From Filobasidium wieringae (taxonomy: Eukaryota; Basidiomycota; Tremellomycetes; Filobasidiales; Filobasidiaceae), in contig BCIV01000011.1 in NCBI GenBank assembly GCA_001600055.1, positions 496,001 to 560,000 of the forward strand: 64,000 nucleotides of DNA. The letters run 5' to 3'. Shown one piece after another: positions 45,948 to 58,106 of this stretch; within the stretch, counting starts at the first letter, position 1; each line of letters opens with the position of its first letter. The notes beneath the pieces were generated by a model that made no database searches, was not told where the DNA came from, and saw only the letters and a program-made list of their open reading frames with translations. The translations under genes and the position numbers were made by a program.

Positions 45948-48414
45948 ATGTCCACCAACGGCTCTAGCAGCAGCACTACTGCCGAGATCATACAAAAGCT
46001 CACAGGCGTCAACATCATCAAAGGGAACGAAGAGAATGGGAGCAGTAAAAAGCTACAGGATCCTATCGTGGTAGTGGGCGGTAGTTATGCAGGTGAGGAC
46101 CGCTATCCGATCCGAGCTAATCTCAGCTACAAACCTCTGGATTCCTGCTAACTATCATCCCTGATCTTTCTCAGGCGCACATGCCGCAAGAACTCTAGCG
46201 AAAACCTTGCCTCCGACCGAACGAGTGATCTTGTTGGAACAACGATCCCACCTGGCTCATCTTTACGTCTTACCCCGTTTCGCCGTGGTGGAAGGGTACG
46301 AAGAACACGCCTTCATCCCTTATACCGACCTCTTCGCTACCGACGATCCTGTCCCCCCCGCTTCCGAGGTCAAGGATCTTCACGATCACGAGACGAATCA
46401 TCATCCCAATGAAGACCTGGAGGTTTTGGCAAAGGAAGAAAGAGCGCAGTACATCCAGAGTACTGTTACGAGGATAACGAAAGATCACGTCACTTTTACC
46501 AGACATCATCATTCTGCCACTCAGTTGAAGGAGATGGAGGCGAAGAAACTTGGGAACGGGGTCGGGATTAGTACGGATATCTCTTCCGCTGGGGATGATG
46601 AGGAGGAAAAGGGGACGGTCAAATTATCGAGAAAGAGGGAGAAGAAGCAGGGTAATGGGGATCGAACTACTGGATCTTCTCCCTTATGGAAGGTTGAACA
46701 AGCAGTCGATTCCGGAACTCACGCTCATCTGCACGTCCCCGCTTCCACCCACGTCCATACCGCCAACGGCCTGATCACTCCTCCACCCAGTATCTCTTCT
46801 CTCACACCGAAAGGTTCCCGGGAATTCGATTGTTGCAGGGACTGTATCTCCCCTTCAGCCGGGGCCGGTTGTTGTCAAGCCTCTTCATCCTCTTCTCCCC
46901 CTTCCCTGGGTATTCTGACGCCTCAGGATAGCAGGGAGAATCTAGGGGAGCCGGGGAAGAAGAATGGGTTCAGGGAAAGGATGAGGGAGAGAGGTTGTGA
47001 TGGTTGTCTAGCTCCTTCGGAGATCTGTTGTCGAGCTTCTTCCTCTTACCCCGCTTCCGCTCTCGGATCGAGAAGAGGATCGATAGAGGATCAAGAACAA
47101 GCAAAGGGAGATGATCAGATCGTCCCCCTTCATCCGGATTGTTCAGACTGTATGGCTCCCAATGCTAGTGTGTGTTGTCAAACGCTCAAACCAAGGAGGG
47201 AGAAATTACAGCGTTCTCAATCTACCTTTCGGGATCCGATTGCCGGAGGTGTTCAATCCGCTCGATCCGCACAGGCTTCGGGATCAGGGGCGGAGGAGAA
47301 CGATGATAGACCAGGGACGGAGACTATTCGGTTCAAATATCTGGTCTATGCTGCTGGAAGTCGTTTACCTCATCCGTTGATCAGGTTGCCGAAGAAGAAG
47401 ATGGAAGCGAAGGATTGGCTGAAGGAGAATCAGAGGGCTGTAAGGGAAGCTAGCAGGGTTTTGGTCGTTGGAGGTGGAGCACTGGGTATTCGTACGTCCT
47501 CGCAAAGTGAAGGAGGTTCGAGGCGAAGATGGCTGACACGATTGTTTCCCTCGGTGCATAGAGTTTGCGAGTGACATCAAAGCTTACTTCCCTTCACATC
47601 ACGTCACCCTTATCAACTCCCGGGATCGATTCTTGAGCATCTATCACCCGCAGATGCACGATCTGATCCAAGCCGATCTGGAAGCTTTAGGAGTGGAGGT
47701 TCTGCATGGAGAACGAGTGGACGATCTGGCCGATCTTGAAAGGCAGAGAGATGAGGCTGCTAGATATGCTGGAAGGGATGGGAACCCTGGAAGGAAGATG
47801 GTCAAGACGAAGCTGAGGAGTGGGGCGGTTGTGGAGAGCGACCTGCAGGTATGGCCCCTCCCATCTTCCGAGTACCTTGGCCGCGCATGCTGACCGAATT
47901 CAATCCTCCGCAGATCATATGTACCGGTCAACAACACAACCATGAGCTCATCTCGCAGGAAGAAAAGGCACTTCTAAGCGATCGAGGTTCTTTGAACGTG
48001 AAGCAGACTATGCAGCTTGATCATCCAGAGTGGAACCACGTCTTCGCTATCGGTGATGTCGCAAATACCACCGCTATCAAGGCAGGACACACGGGCTGGT
48101 ACCAAGCGGGAGTGGCAGCTGGAAACATCGTACAGCTAATCAAGGATGGAGAAGGCGCAGAATTACAATCGTACACACCTACGAGACCTATGATCAAGGT
48201 GTCTGTTGGCAAAGTGAGTCCTTGGTCCACCAAGTTGTCCGCTAAAAACATTGTGCTCATATCCTCCCTTGTTTCCCAGGGCATCGCCATCTCGCAAATG
48301 TACGAAGAAGATGGGACACCCAAAGTCACCAGGACTGACGATATACCAGAAGACTTGCAAGCGAGTCTCATGTGGGTCGCAATGGGTGCAGATACCAAGG
48401 ACATGTCGCTGTAG
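45948..48414 (+). CDS. AIF/AMID-like FAD-NAD(P)H oxidoreductase with Cys/His-rich insert
   Basis: Pyridine-nucleotide-disulphide-type flavoprotein related to AIFM2/FSP1 and fungal AMID proteins; 727 residues. Exons: 45948-46092, 46175-47491, 47562-47848, 47914-48213, 48280-48414. The FAD site is IVVVGGSYAGAHAARTLAK. VILLEQRSHLAHLYVLPRF follows, then FKYLVYAAGSRLP, the NAD(P)H site VLVVGGGALGIQFASDIK, IICTGQQHN and HVFAIGDVANTTAIKAGHTG. No N-terminal Gly for myristoylation, presequence or C-terminal peroxisomal signal is evident. Between residues of about 150 and 400 there is a large insert not expected in the fold. It carries a His cluster (THAHLHVPASTHVHT) and three copies of a C-x2-C...CC motif (residues about 268, 323 and 371). 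Probable role: NAD(P)H-dependent quinone reduction or a cell-death/oxidative-stress function. Convergent with SSK1 (209 bases). Confidence 0.88.
46831..47184 (+). repeat. Three-copy C-x2-C...CC protein repeat
   Basis: Encodes CCRDCISPSAGAGCC, then GCDGCLAPSEICC (from 46993), then DCSDCMAPNASVCC (from 47137), separated by about 36-42 residues of Ser/Arg/Gly-rich linker. Shared pattern: C-x2-C-[ILM]-[SA]-P-[SN]-x(2-4)-CC-[QR]. The nucleotide sequences differ between copies, so this is an old duplication or selected convergence, not a recent tandem repeat. Confidence 0.85.
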
Positions 48415-48623
48415 TAGGCATGTGTATAACTATAAATCGCAATCTACCAGGAAATTATATACAATCGATGCAATATTGTGATGTGCAGTACGACCTCTGA
48501 TAAGGGATACAAAGGAAAGCCAACCTTAACAAATCAAATTCAGGCTAGCGTGTGTTCCTTCATTGCCTTTGATAGTGTCCCGAGGGTCGTTAATGCCGAC
48601 TGATTGAGCTTTCATCGTGTGAA

Positions 48624-51600
48624 TTACTGTTCAGATGGAGGGAGCGGTGGAAGTGGCTTGTCCGCTGAGCTGGGAGAAATGATGTTGCTCGGTGAGGCGG
48701 GAGACCTCGTCCCGTTTATATCAGTACTGTCTTTGGGTGGAAGCGACGGGGAACGACCTGGTGATGCAGTGTGGCCTAGAGACGAGTTCCCTTCCTGATG
48801 AGCAGTGGCTTCCGTGATGGTGTCCAGTTGGGGTGGGGGCCGGTCAAGCTGGACGTTTTCTAGACTCTTTTGCAAGGTATCGACGCTGCTCGTTTCCCCT
48901 CCCCCTCCACCCTTGAGGGGATCCGTGGGGAGCAATGACTGTGATGTGGCAGTCGATCCGCCGACGTCAGGCGTAGGTTGAGTAACGGATATAGTAGGGC
49001 CAACATCTGGACCGTGTTCAGATGGAGTCACTATTCTGCTTGCGCGTTCGTCATCCGATAACGCGGTCCTACTTGGCTTCTTTGGCAGACGAAGCTTGTT
49101 TGCAATTTTTAGAGCATTGGCGTCGGAGTGGGATTGGACTGCTTTCTTCGCTTCCTGCATTCCCTTATCTCGAGCATCAACGCTCTTCCACTGTCGCCAA
49201 CCTTCGAAATCGATGAGAGCCTGTACGAAGTACGAGAATCAGACTTCAGGCCACGCGGATTCGTCTTTATGTACTCACTTGCATGCATCCCCATTCGATG
49301 ATCTTGCTCTCGAGCCATTTTAGCGACACTGGTTTGGTGAGGAAGTCGTTACATCCGGCGGCCAAGGCGTTGACTCGATCTTGATGGAAAGACGAGGCTG
49401 TAAGTGCGACGATGATCACAGATGATCTCAGCGGAGTTCCAGGTAGTGGGTGGTCAATTACAGGACTGAGAGTCTTGTGGGTGTCGAGACTAGGTGTCGA
49501 AGGGAAGAAGCCAATATTGCTGTTCCTCTCCGATTTTCGAATCAGCTTAGTAGCCTCAATACCGTCCATAACAGGCAATTGGATATCCATCTGCATACAG
49601 CAACGTATCAGAGCTCCGATCTCGACGAGATCGCACAAAAGGCTTACCAGGATAAGATGGAAAGTGCCGGTCTTCCACTTTTCGACAGCTTCCTGACCGT
49701 TGTTTGCAGCCTGATGTTTGATCTTCCTTTTTCTTAAGAACATGGACAGAATGTTCTGATTGATAGGATTATCTGCGATTATGGTAAAGTCAGCAAAGTC
49801 TCTTATGTAAGCTCCTTGTTTACTCACCTTCTACAATCAACACGTTAATTGGCGGTACAACGATGGCTGTCTTGCTCGCGTTGCCCTTGCCCGTTTTAAC
49901 AGGAGCCTGTGCAGCGGCTATCTCAGCTTCTGCCTTGAGCCTTGCAGCTCGCGTGGCCTCAACTGCCATCAATCGGCGCGAAGTACGTTCTGAGATGTCT
50001 TGCAACGAAGGGGACGATACCATCTCGGCGACTTGCGCAACAGTCAAAGCATCTGACTGAGAGCCAGATGACTGATACGATCGTATATTCGGCCTGTCAC
50101 CTTGCGTAACGGTACCAGACCGCTCTCGCTGTACGGCACTGCCCTCTCCGGATACCCGTCGACGGCTGCTCCCAACTCTGCCGATTGAGCGAGTGATAGA
50201 ACCTGGGGTAGCCTCAGAGACCGGTTCAGGCTCGTCGTGCACCGGGTTCAAAGTCGAACTCCTCCGGCTGCTTCTGTCGTCTTGACTAGAAGTGGTCGAT
50301 ATCGCAGACAGCCGTCGCGAGGGAGAGGCAGGTGCGGAAGGACTATCGGTGGTCTTTGCGTTCGGACCCGACGTACTTCTAGCTGTAATGCTGACCTTAC
50401 GACGGAGGTTTTCAAGCTTACCGCCAGAAGCTGTCCGTCGCGATTCCTTGCTTTCCGGCTTACTAGGATCAAAAAACACTCCCATATGCTGTCCTGACGA
50501 ATCTCGAACGAAGACGCCTTGAGCAGCAGATCCAGCTCCTGACACTGCTGGGCTGGAGAAGTAACTACCAGCAGGGGTGGCAAGGTAATCTCCAGCTGGA
50601 GTGCTGATCGAGACAGATCCATCGGATACTCTGCCGTGAGTGGCCTCCATCGCTGGAGACGGATGTCCGCTACGCCTTCCTGAGTTCTGATATTCGTATC
50701 CCATGTAATCGTTACCGTGACTCATTCGTAGAGGGCTCTCAGCGGGGATGTGAGAGGAATTTTTCGACGCAAAAGGAGGGAAATAGCCTCCACCAGGGGA
50801 GCGAGGCGAGGTTGCGATAGGCGTAAAGTAAGGATCGACAACAGGTCTCTGAACAGCTGTGTGTAGAGCTGTCAAGAACCGTCTGGGACCAACAGGTTTA
50901 GGAATGACCATGACCTCTGGCGGGTGCGGCCATGAGCCTGGGGAATTGGTGAGGATGCTTGCGACCACATCACGTACATGATTGTACTTGGCAAGACTGG
51001 TGAAGTGGATCACAGCGGTGGGCTGGCGCACTTCGCTCGGTAAAGGATTGATCTGGGGCAACGCGTTCTGCTGAAGAGTCCTGACGTGCGGTGACGAGCG
51101 AGTTCGACCAGCTAGTGTCGGCCGCTTGAGGTTTCGCGGTCGGAGACCGAAGGGTGTAGCTTCAGCACGCAACTTCAAGAGCTGCCTTTTCAGAACTGCC
51201 ACATCGTCATCTATAATGATGAATCTGTCTCCTTGAGACAGATTGCTGTCACTCGCCACAGAGGATTGAGAGACGGAAAGAGAATTGGGATTGAGGTTAA
51301 CAGCGATCCCACCCGGAGTCGTCGCTTCGTTTGCAGAGCGTAGGGCGATTTCTCCGGTATCGGTTGTGAACGTGGAACCTTGAGGTTCGTCTTCTACCGG
51401 TACGTGAGATACATCCATTCCCCATGCGGCCAAGTAACTTGTAAGATGCCTTGCAAAGACACTTAGCAGACTTGCGTGGAGCTCTACTCGCTTCCCTCGG
51501 AGGGACGAGGCGAAAACAGAAAGCTCGTTCAGTGTAGGTTCTCTGTCAAGCTTGAGCGACGCAAAAGGCTGTCGAGCAGCTTGTTCTTCTGCTGACAAGG

Positions 51601-53863
51601 CCGTCGAGTCGTCCATAGGTTCCCCACGAGCCAGAAGCACAGATAGCTCGTAAGTGCGGTTCTGACCAGTGTTGGAAGTCGCAAAGTAAGATGGCTCTTC
51701 CGCGGAAGCGCGGGGATGAAGTACCGCGTTGACGTGCTTGAGGATTCTCCGACACAATAGACCGTTAAAGTCCGGTTCCGCCCTTCCAGTACGATCGGCG
51801 GTTCCCAGGGGTGCACTCGCTCTCGGAGTAGTGGCGAGAGAGTCTCTTCGATTCCCAGTAAAGCTGTGAACCATTTCCAACGTCACGAGAAGAGGTCCGG
51901 ACAGGGCGTCTCCGGTCCTCGAGAGCGATGTTTCACCGGGTGAGATCCTGCCTGCTTCTTCGGTGATCGAGATCTGACTGGCACGCTTAGTCTGATCGAC
52001 TTCGGCTGCGGTAAGAGGCATGTTAATTCTAGGCGTCAAAGATGGTGACTGAGGAGTGATCTGTAATCCTAATTCCAAAGTATCTCCCGGTCGACACACG
52101 CTCAACAATTGTCGAATGACCTTTATATTCAACCGTTAACCGTCAGACCGTCTCATGCACGAAATCTAAACAACCTCCCACTCACAAAGCTCAAGGCGTA
52201 TCCTAAGCCTTCTCCATCGCCTGCTACACTCATATGCTTGATGCCGACATCCCCGTGGAACAGCACGATCTCCACCCCAGCTTGAGCGGCCTGACCTCCC
52301 AAAAGATCTGCAGTGCTCTGCAACAATTCGCCAATATCGAAATCTTCTGGCGTTTTCCCTACGTTATCCAATATCCCACTGAGATGCGGTTGAGGTACGG
52401 GTCTGGACGAGATCGCAGCAGACGCCGAGGAAGAGGCGACTTTTGTTCCCGATACGGTTTTCGGTGGGGGTGGGCCAGGTACAAGAGGGTTAGGAAGCAC
52501 TCTTCCTGAAGGATCCGTCAAGCTTATACTAGCATGTCTGGAAGCTGGTAGGCTTTTGGAGATGGGTGCGGGTTGTTCTGCCGGTAGATCCTCACAAATG
52601 GAGGAAACGTTTGCAGACAGGTAATTCAGTCCCTTCATCGCGGTCAATAGAGCAGAAAGACTGGTCGTTGGCATTTGAACGGTACAACCCGAGTATTGTT
52701 CCTTGGCGTTGTCCAACAAATGAGGTGGAGAGAGGTGGAGTAACGTTTGGATGGCGGATTGCAAGGAATCTGACAGTTCGCTGGAAAGGGTTTGCAGTGC
52801 CAGATGGTTCGAAGCGGGCGTGACGATATCTTCACTCGGTGCGGTTCCTCCCGATCCGTTCGTCAAAGGAGGAGTACTGAACAACAAGCTCGAGTCGTTT
52901 CTCAATCTCGATTGAGGTCTCGCAAACTGTTTCGCGACCCGTGCGGGGAGGGGGCAAGAGTAAGTCCTGTGGAAAACGGGAGGATGGTATTCGTTATGAT
53001 CCTCCTCGTACGGTTCATCGTCGTCTTCCCCATGATCCTCCTCTACAGTCGATTCAGAGGAATCCGTAGCGCTGCGTTGTCCTTTTGCCCAAGCGGAAAT
53101 GTTCTCGCTAACGCTCATCGCAGCGTTAGACAAGCCCTCTCCAAACCTCTCATCGCTCATCCCACCGCTCATGGTAGAATCGGGTGTCTGGTTGTTCAGG
53201 TTCCTATGATGATCCAGAGCCGAGAAAGCGGAAGGGATGTTCAATCCACTCGCAAGAGAGTTCGAATGGGTTGGAACGGGTGCGGTGGATGAGTGGACGG
53301 GAAGATGAGGGAGATCAGTTCTTCTTCTAGCTGTAGCGCTGGGTGCCCAGGGCGAGTTGTGTGTGGTGGAAACGGGTGAATCAATGAATGTAGGGGATCG
53401 AGGTACCTAAAATGCAACGTCCCGATCGACTTGTATCAATGCCTGTTTCTTGACGACCTTTGCCCAGTTCTCGCTGGGAGAAACTCACCTCTCCTAGCAT
53501 ATCTCTATCTCTAGAACTCCTCCTGTTCCTCCTTACATCCTGAGTGACAGGCTGAGGACTTCCATTCCTCCCCTGACCCATCTCATCAGAACTATTCGTC
53601 TCTACGCTTTCCCAGCCAATTGAATTGCTCCTCAACGTGCTTCCGGAAGAGACGTGCAATCTATCCAGAACGGACGATAACGGGATGATCCCCTTTTCCC
53701 TATTCTGATCCGATGGGGATGATCCGGTGGGGGAAGTAGGATCGAGTGGGTTTGATTCGATTGGGATGGAGGGAAGGGGGAAAGAACCTGGGACAGGTGG
53801 AAGGTCCCTATCTTCCCTGTCTGTAGTGGAGGAAGAGGACGACATTGATTGTGGGGAGAACAT
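48624..53863 (-). CDS. SSK1: Ssk1-type response regulator (HOG pathway)
   Basis: Terminal response regulator of the Sln1-Ypd1-type phosphorelay that controls the Ssk2 MAPKKK of the HOG pathway. Six exons: 53863-53489, 53406-52186, 52120-49828, 49772-49648, 49590-49279, 49220-48624; 1640 residues. About 1290 N-terminal residues are mostly Ser/Pro-rich, with ordered-looking parts around DIGELLQSTADLLGGQAAQ, HGDVGIKHMSVAGDGEGLGY and VIRQLLSVCRPGDTLELGLQ (these resemble a degenerate HisKA/HATPase arrangement). The receiver starts VLIVEDNPINQNILSMFLRK. The phospho-acceptor is Asp in LILMDIQLPVMDGIEATK (about residue 1340). A Ssk1-type insert of about 35 residues precedes VIIVALTASSFHQD, and the conserved Lys is in FLTKPVSLKWLESKII. 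WGCMQALIDFEGWRQWK is diagnostic for Ssk1. The C-terminal tail is Pro-rich. Confidence 0.95.
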
Positions 53864-55448
53864 CGTTGTTGCTCGACCGTAGCGTCAAAACGAAATTGCT
53901 AAGGAACTCGTCGATTTCGAGGTGAAAGAACGAGGCGCGAATTCCCAGCGAGAAGGAGAGAAGGGGGATCGGGGGTCGTGAACGAGTCTTGCGGGATTCT
54001 GTGTGACTATGAGAGAGAGATACTGCTTCCCTTCATTCCTCTAGACTGGTAGTGAAGGTACTGATGACTACTGTAAGAGCGAAGGAGCGATGTAGTCCAT
54101 CTTGGTCTGGATCGCTATCAACTCGTTTGCCCTTGCATTCTCTCAATGGCCCACGACGCAGGAGGACGAACGGGCCCCGATGGCTCGGCAATGGCTGACG
54201 CGAGGGACGGACATTGTAAATTACCATCGGCAGCGGACATCAGGTGATTGTTTATCGCAGACATTCGCACGAGGGAGGAGTAGGATTGTGAGTCGATGCG
54301 TTTCAAGTTCCGGTTTGATCAGTTTCCTGAATATAATCGGTGCCCTTCACCCTCGAAATAATACACTCCCAATGCTTGAAATTTCACCTGATCATGAACG
54401 CTATCAATTGCCCGCACGACCTGGTCGACTCAGTTCTGAAGCCCCTGAAGCACCTTCGTCATACTAGTAGATGTCATGTATCAAACCCAAACTCACTCTG
54501 GTACTCGCTCGTGAACTTCGCCGAATGCGGAAACCAACATGATCTTCCTCTCGCCGGCCTCTCGCATCATAATCCTCTTCCCTTGAAACGAAAGGTTTAG
54601 TCGACCAAAGTCCTTCCATTACTCGCGTCAAACCGCCCAAAGTGTCGCACGGCGGCTGGCGAGTTCGAAAGGTATTCCTTGGATTAGGTCGTTTTCCTGC
54701 TCAGCTGCTCGGTTACGCGTTCTAAAACAACGAGCAATGCATCAGCCGGCCAACGTGGCCAACCGTGTCAGACACTTCGATCAACCCCTTTCTTTCACCG
54801 GTGACCAGCAACGAATCCAATCCCGGTAATCCTCGATGCAGTAAGATCATCCACCCATAGATCCCAACGTAAGACCTTCTTGACGATCGTTTACGAACAC
54901 GAGTCGGCTGTGTTGTGCATGGTTCGGTGCTGGTACGCTCATCAAACCCGAAAAAGAACAAAATGATGGGAAAAAAGTTCATCCGCGTTTCAGGATTTAC
55001 GTTCAATTCGTTGGACGCGCGCGGATCGTGTCGAAACGGTACTCGACGTGTTCAACATCAATTCGCTCGTTCAATCGAGAGCGCGAGTCAGCGAGTCACA
55101 GGCTCATAAGGCTTGTTTTCGGTGATCGAAGCTAACAGTTGTTGTTGTGGTAGTGAGGAGCCAATGGACCTGATTTGGCCCTCTATGTAACCCTAAACAA
55201 GCCTCACTTAGCCTTCCTTGCGGTTCGATATCCTAAGATAAACCAGTTGATCGTGATCACAGTCAGAGTTGGAAAGGATGACGAGCGAGTTGAGTTGGTC
55301 TTGAAAGGACGATGTTGGTGATGGGATCAATTCGCTCAGATCGCTCATTCAAGAGGGGGCGAGTACTTGTAGCTTGCAGCGTACATCCGAAGGGACGATA
55401 TTTGTCCAAACCTGTTTACCTATAAATCAAACATCAACATCGTCGACC
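53864..55448. promoter_or_regulatory. Divergent region SSK1 / hypothetical gene, 1.6 kb
   Basis: Largest gap in the window. It contains a short GA run near 54010-54020 and scattered ORFs of 60-120 codons on both strands (for example 54102-54467 plus, 55006-54722 minus) with no recognisable domain and no spliceable continuation that I could find. It probably contains long 5' leaders or promoter elements for both flanking genes. No tRNA or mobile element is seen. Confidence 0.4.
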
Positions 55449-57451
55449 ATGTCTACACTACCACAAACAAGATACACCACCATCGACAGAGACGCCTCCT
55501 TTCGGTCATCAACTACGCCTGACCGTCATCAACAGCATCGTCAATTACCTTCCAATCCTCTCTCAAGCAGTTCCGTCAGCATGGCCAATCGTATCAGTTC
55601 CCCTCTCCGTCCCGCTCCCACTTCGATGACTCGATCGGGTCGGAAAGTCAAGTCGCCTTATGATCGACCTCGACGACCTCCTTCCCGTCTCAACGCAGCT
55701 AGTTCCTCGAAACCTTTGACGAGAGGGCGACCTAGTGCGGCTGAGAACATCGTCCCGGATCAAGAGATTAGGGAGATCGATGTGAGAAACTTCAGATCGT
55801 TGAGCCTTTCTGTTCAGAAACAACAACAGGCGGCAGTCCAATATCGTCATCAACCCCCGCAATCGCTACAATCACAAGTCCCTTCCCCCGCTCGATCGGT
55901 CGTATCGGAAAAACGACGACCACGACCTCTGAACGTCCAGCCAGTCGTTCTCCCTGCCCTCAACTATCCTCCTTTGGCTCAATCAGACCTGATCGATCAA
56001 GGTCAATATTTGGGGAAACCTGACGCTCCAGCACCATCGATGGCGGTATTGCAGATTCCCTGCAAGTTACCTAGACCTCCCGTGCCCAAGGTGGACGTGC
56101 AGAACGTGTTCAAGAGTGAACTGACTGCTTCAGGCGTGAGTCATCGATTAAGAAATATGACTTTGATGCGATCGGTTGTTGATATCGATTCGTCTTGTTA
56201 GGATATCAACGAGATCAGATCGAGGTTGAAAAAGGTCTCGAAAGATCTTTTACAAATCGCCTCCCTTTATCGACCCGCTCGTCCTACCCCTGCGGAAACT
56301 TCATCATCGGTTACAACCGCTACGACAAGCACGGCTGAATACCTTCATTCTTCCCCTCGTCTTTCCCCTATTCGCGAGGAATCCTCTATCGATACCTCTT
56401 CCCCCGCTTCTTCCTCCAGGACAAGCGACTCTACCGCACGATCCCAACAGCAGAGCGATCTCAAGGAAGTCGGCCCCTTTCCCGTCCAGTTCAATCATAA
56501 CCTGCCTTTCGGTCTTCCAAAGACGTTCGAAGGCGGTCAAGGGTGGAGAGGACTGGAACCTGATTGTTGTATTGCCGTGAGGAGTACTCGATGGTACAAA
56601 AAGGGGCTAGGCGGTTTGAGCGACGCTGAAAGGGAGGTGGAAGTGGGGAGGATCATGCCTATACAGTAAGTGCAATAGGAACAAAGTTTTGCTAGGTTCG
56701 GTTGGTTGAGCTGATACAACTTGGATCTGATAGTCACTCGGTGTATGCGGCTTACTGTGCCAACTTCCCGCCCCCTTCGGGAGCTGTGTTGGATGAGAGC
56801 GGCACTCCTATCCCCTCTACATCTAAGCTGGATCAGCGGGTGGAGAAGGAACAGCGACATGTTTCTGACGAGATGGATGAGAATATGGACAATCAAGAAT
56901 CACAATCGACGGTCGAGACGGACGATGAGGACAGACGATTACGGTCGTTCCTCCGGTTACCAATGCTACACGTCTCTGTCCCTTTCCCTAGCCTCCTTGC
57001 TCCTCTTCATCATTACCTCTATCTCGCCGATCCAGCTCGGCTGCTCTCCTTCTTATTGGATCTACCAGCACAAATCACCTCACCTGTAGCGATGACTCCA
57101 GCGCAAAGGATGGCTTCCCTTCCCCTTCCAGCCCTTACTTCTCGTCTCCGAAAGATCCATAAAGTATGGAGCAACGTCGTTTCTCTCGGAATCGATGACG
57201 AGATGCTCTGGCGAGTGATGGAAAAGGCTTGGAGCCTCGCGATGGACGGTCTTCAGAGCCAAAGCCATCATCACGAATCATCCCAACAGGCGCGCGCCAC
57301 CGTCGGTCAACCTTCGCTCCGACAGATGGCCGATTCGACCCATAGCGATTCCCATGCTCAATACGTCTCTTCATCTCTCCGAATCCCGGCGCTTCCTGGA
57401 CATCCCAGATCGGCCGGTTTGCAATCGACCGGGCATGTGATGGGGTTGTGA
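55449..57451 (+). CDS. Hypothetical protein, possibly Clp1-like
   Basis: 622 residues from exons 55449-56135, 56202-56665 and 56734-57451. The first 200 residues are Ser/Arg/Pro-rich and probably disordered. A short conserved-looking piece follows (LQIPCKLPRPPVPKVDVQNV, DINEIRSRLKKVSKDLLQIA). The C-terminal half looks folded: GPFPVQFNHNLPFGLPKTF, DCCIAVRSTRWYKKGLGGLS, LPMLHVSVPFPSLLAPLHHY and LYLADPARLLSFLLDLP, then a helical end (IHKVWSNVVSLGIDDEMLWR). The run 'V-VPFPSLLxxLHxYLY...LLSFLL' reminds me of the C-terminal part of basidiomycete Clp1 (clampless1) proteins needed for sexual development; I am not sure of this. The ATG at 55449 is the first one in frame. Confidence 0.75.
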
Positions 57452-58106
57452 AAACTGGTAGCATTGTTGGTTGTAGGACTCGGTGCATTGTATAACATAG
57501 TGACGATGCAAGCTTCGAGCGAGAGATATCATAATCAGTAACATGGCTGGCTGCCTTTTGTCATTCGATGCCCCATATCGAGTATACGTGTCACCGACTC
57601 TACGGTGTCAGAGATATCCAATCTCGTCTCGTGTATATCAGAAATCAGAAACCGTATGACCGCGAAGTAACTTGAACGTCCAATGTCTCGCGGCAAAAAA
57701 GAACAGACCGGTCGCGAAATCGATAAAACGTACGCCAGCTTGAAGGCGAATATGACATCCTCGAGCAGGCCTTCAACGAAAACAGGGCGACCTATCCGTG
57801 ACGTGCATCCGCTTACTGTTCTTGGCCTCCCTACACCTCTTCTTATCTCATGTCACAGCATTTCGACTGATCGTACCTCGTAACGGTGTCAGCGGTCTAT
57901 GGCGCTCCGCACGGCTAGACTCCCTCCAACACAAGCTAACGCAGAATATGGTTTCATCAACGCTAGACGCTTCACAATCCGCACTATCCGTCTCCTCAAC
58001 GGATTCTGACACGTCTCGTCGTCGTGGCCAGATCGACAAGAGCGATGATTATATGGCTTCGAGATGGCTTGTACATGCTTTTATTTGGGTTCATCATTGA
58101 CAACGA
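57452..58106. other. Gap with ambiguous small coding potential
   Basis: 655 bases between the hypothetical gene and GRX5. From 57683 to about 58100 all three plus frames are open in turn. One starts MSRGKKEQTGREIDK. Another, in frame +1 from 57739, reads LEGEYDILEQAFNENRATYP. A third, from 57798, reads LLFLASLHLFLSHVTAFRLI and continues for 100 codons but lacks an ATG. I could not find one splice model that joins them, so a small spliced gene is possible but unproven. Confidence 0.25.

Noticed and set aside
24787..53863. A functional cluster of ion/stress genes (exchanger, TRK1, SPA2, SSK1)
   Set aside because: They are separated by unrelated housekeeping genes with independent promoters; the proximity is probably chance.
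54102..55109. Scattered ORFs of 60-120 codons in the SSK1 upstream gap
   Set aside because: No domain, no splice continuation and no codon pattern like the neighbours.
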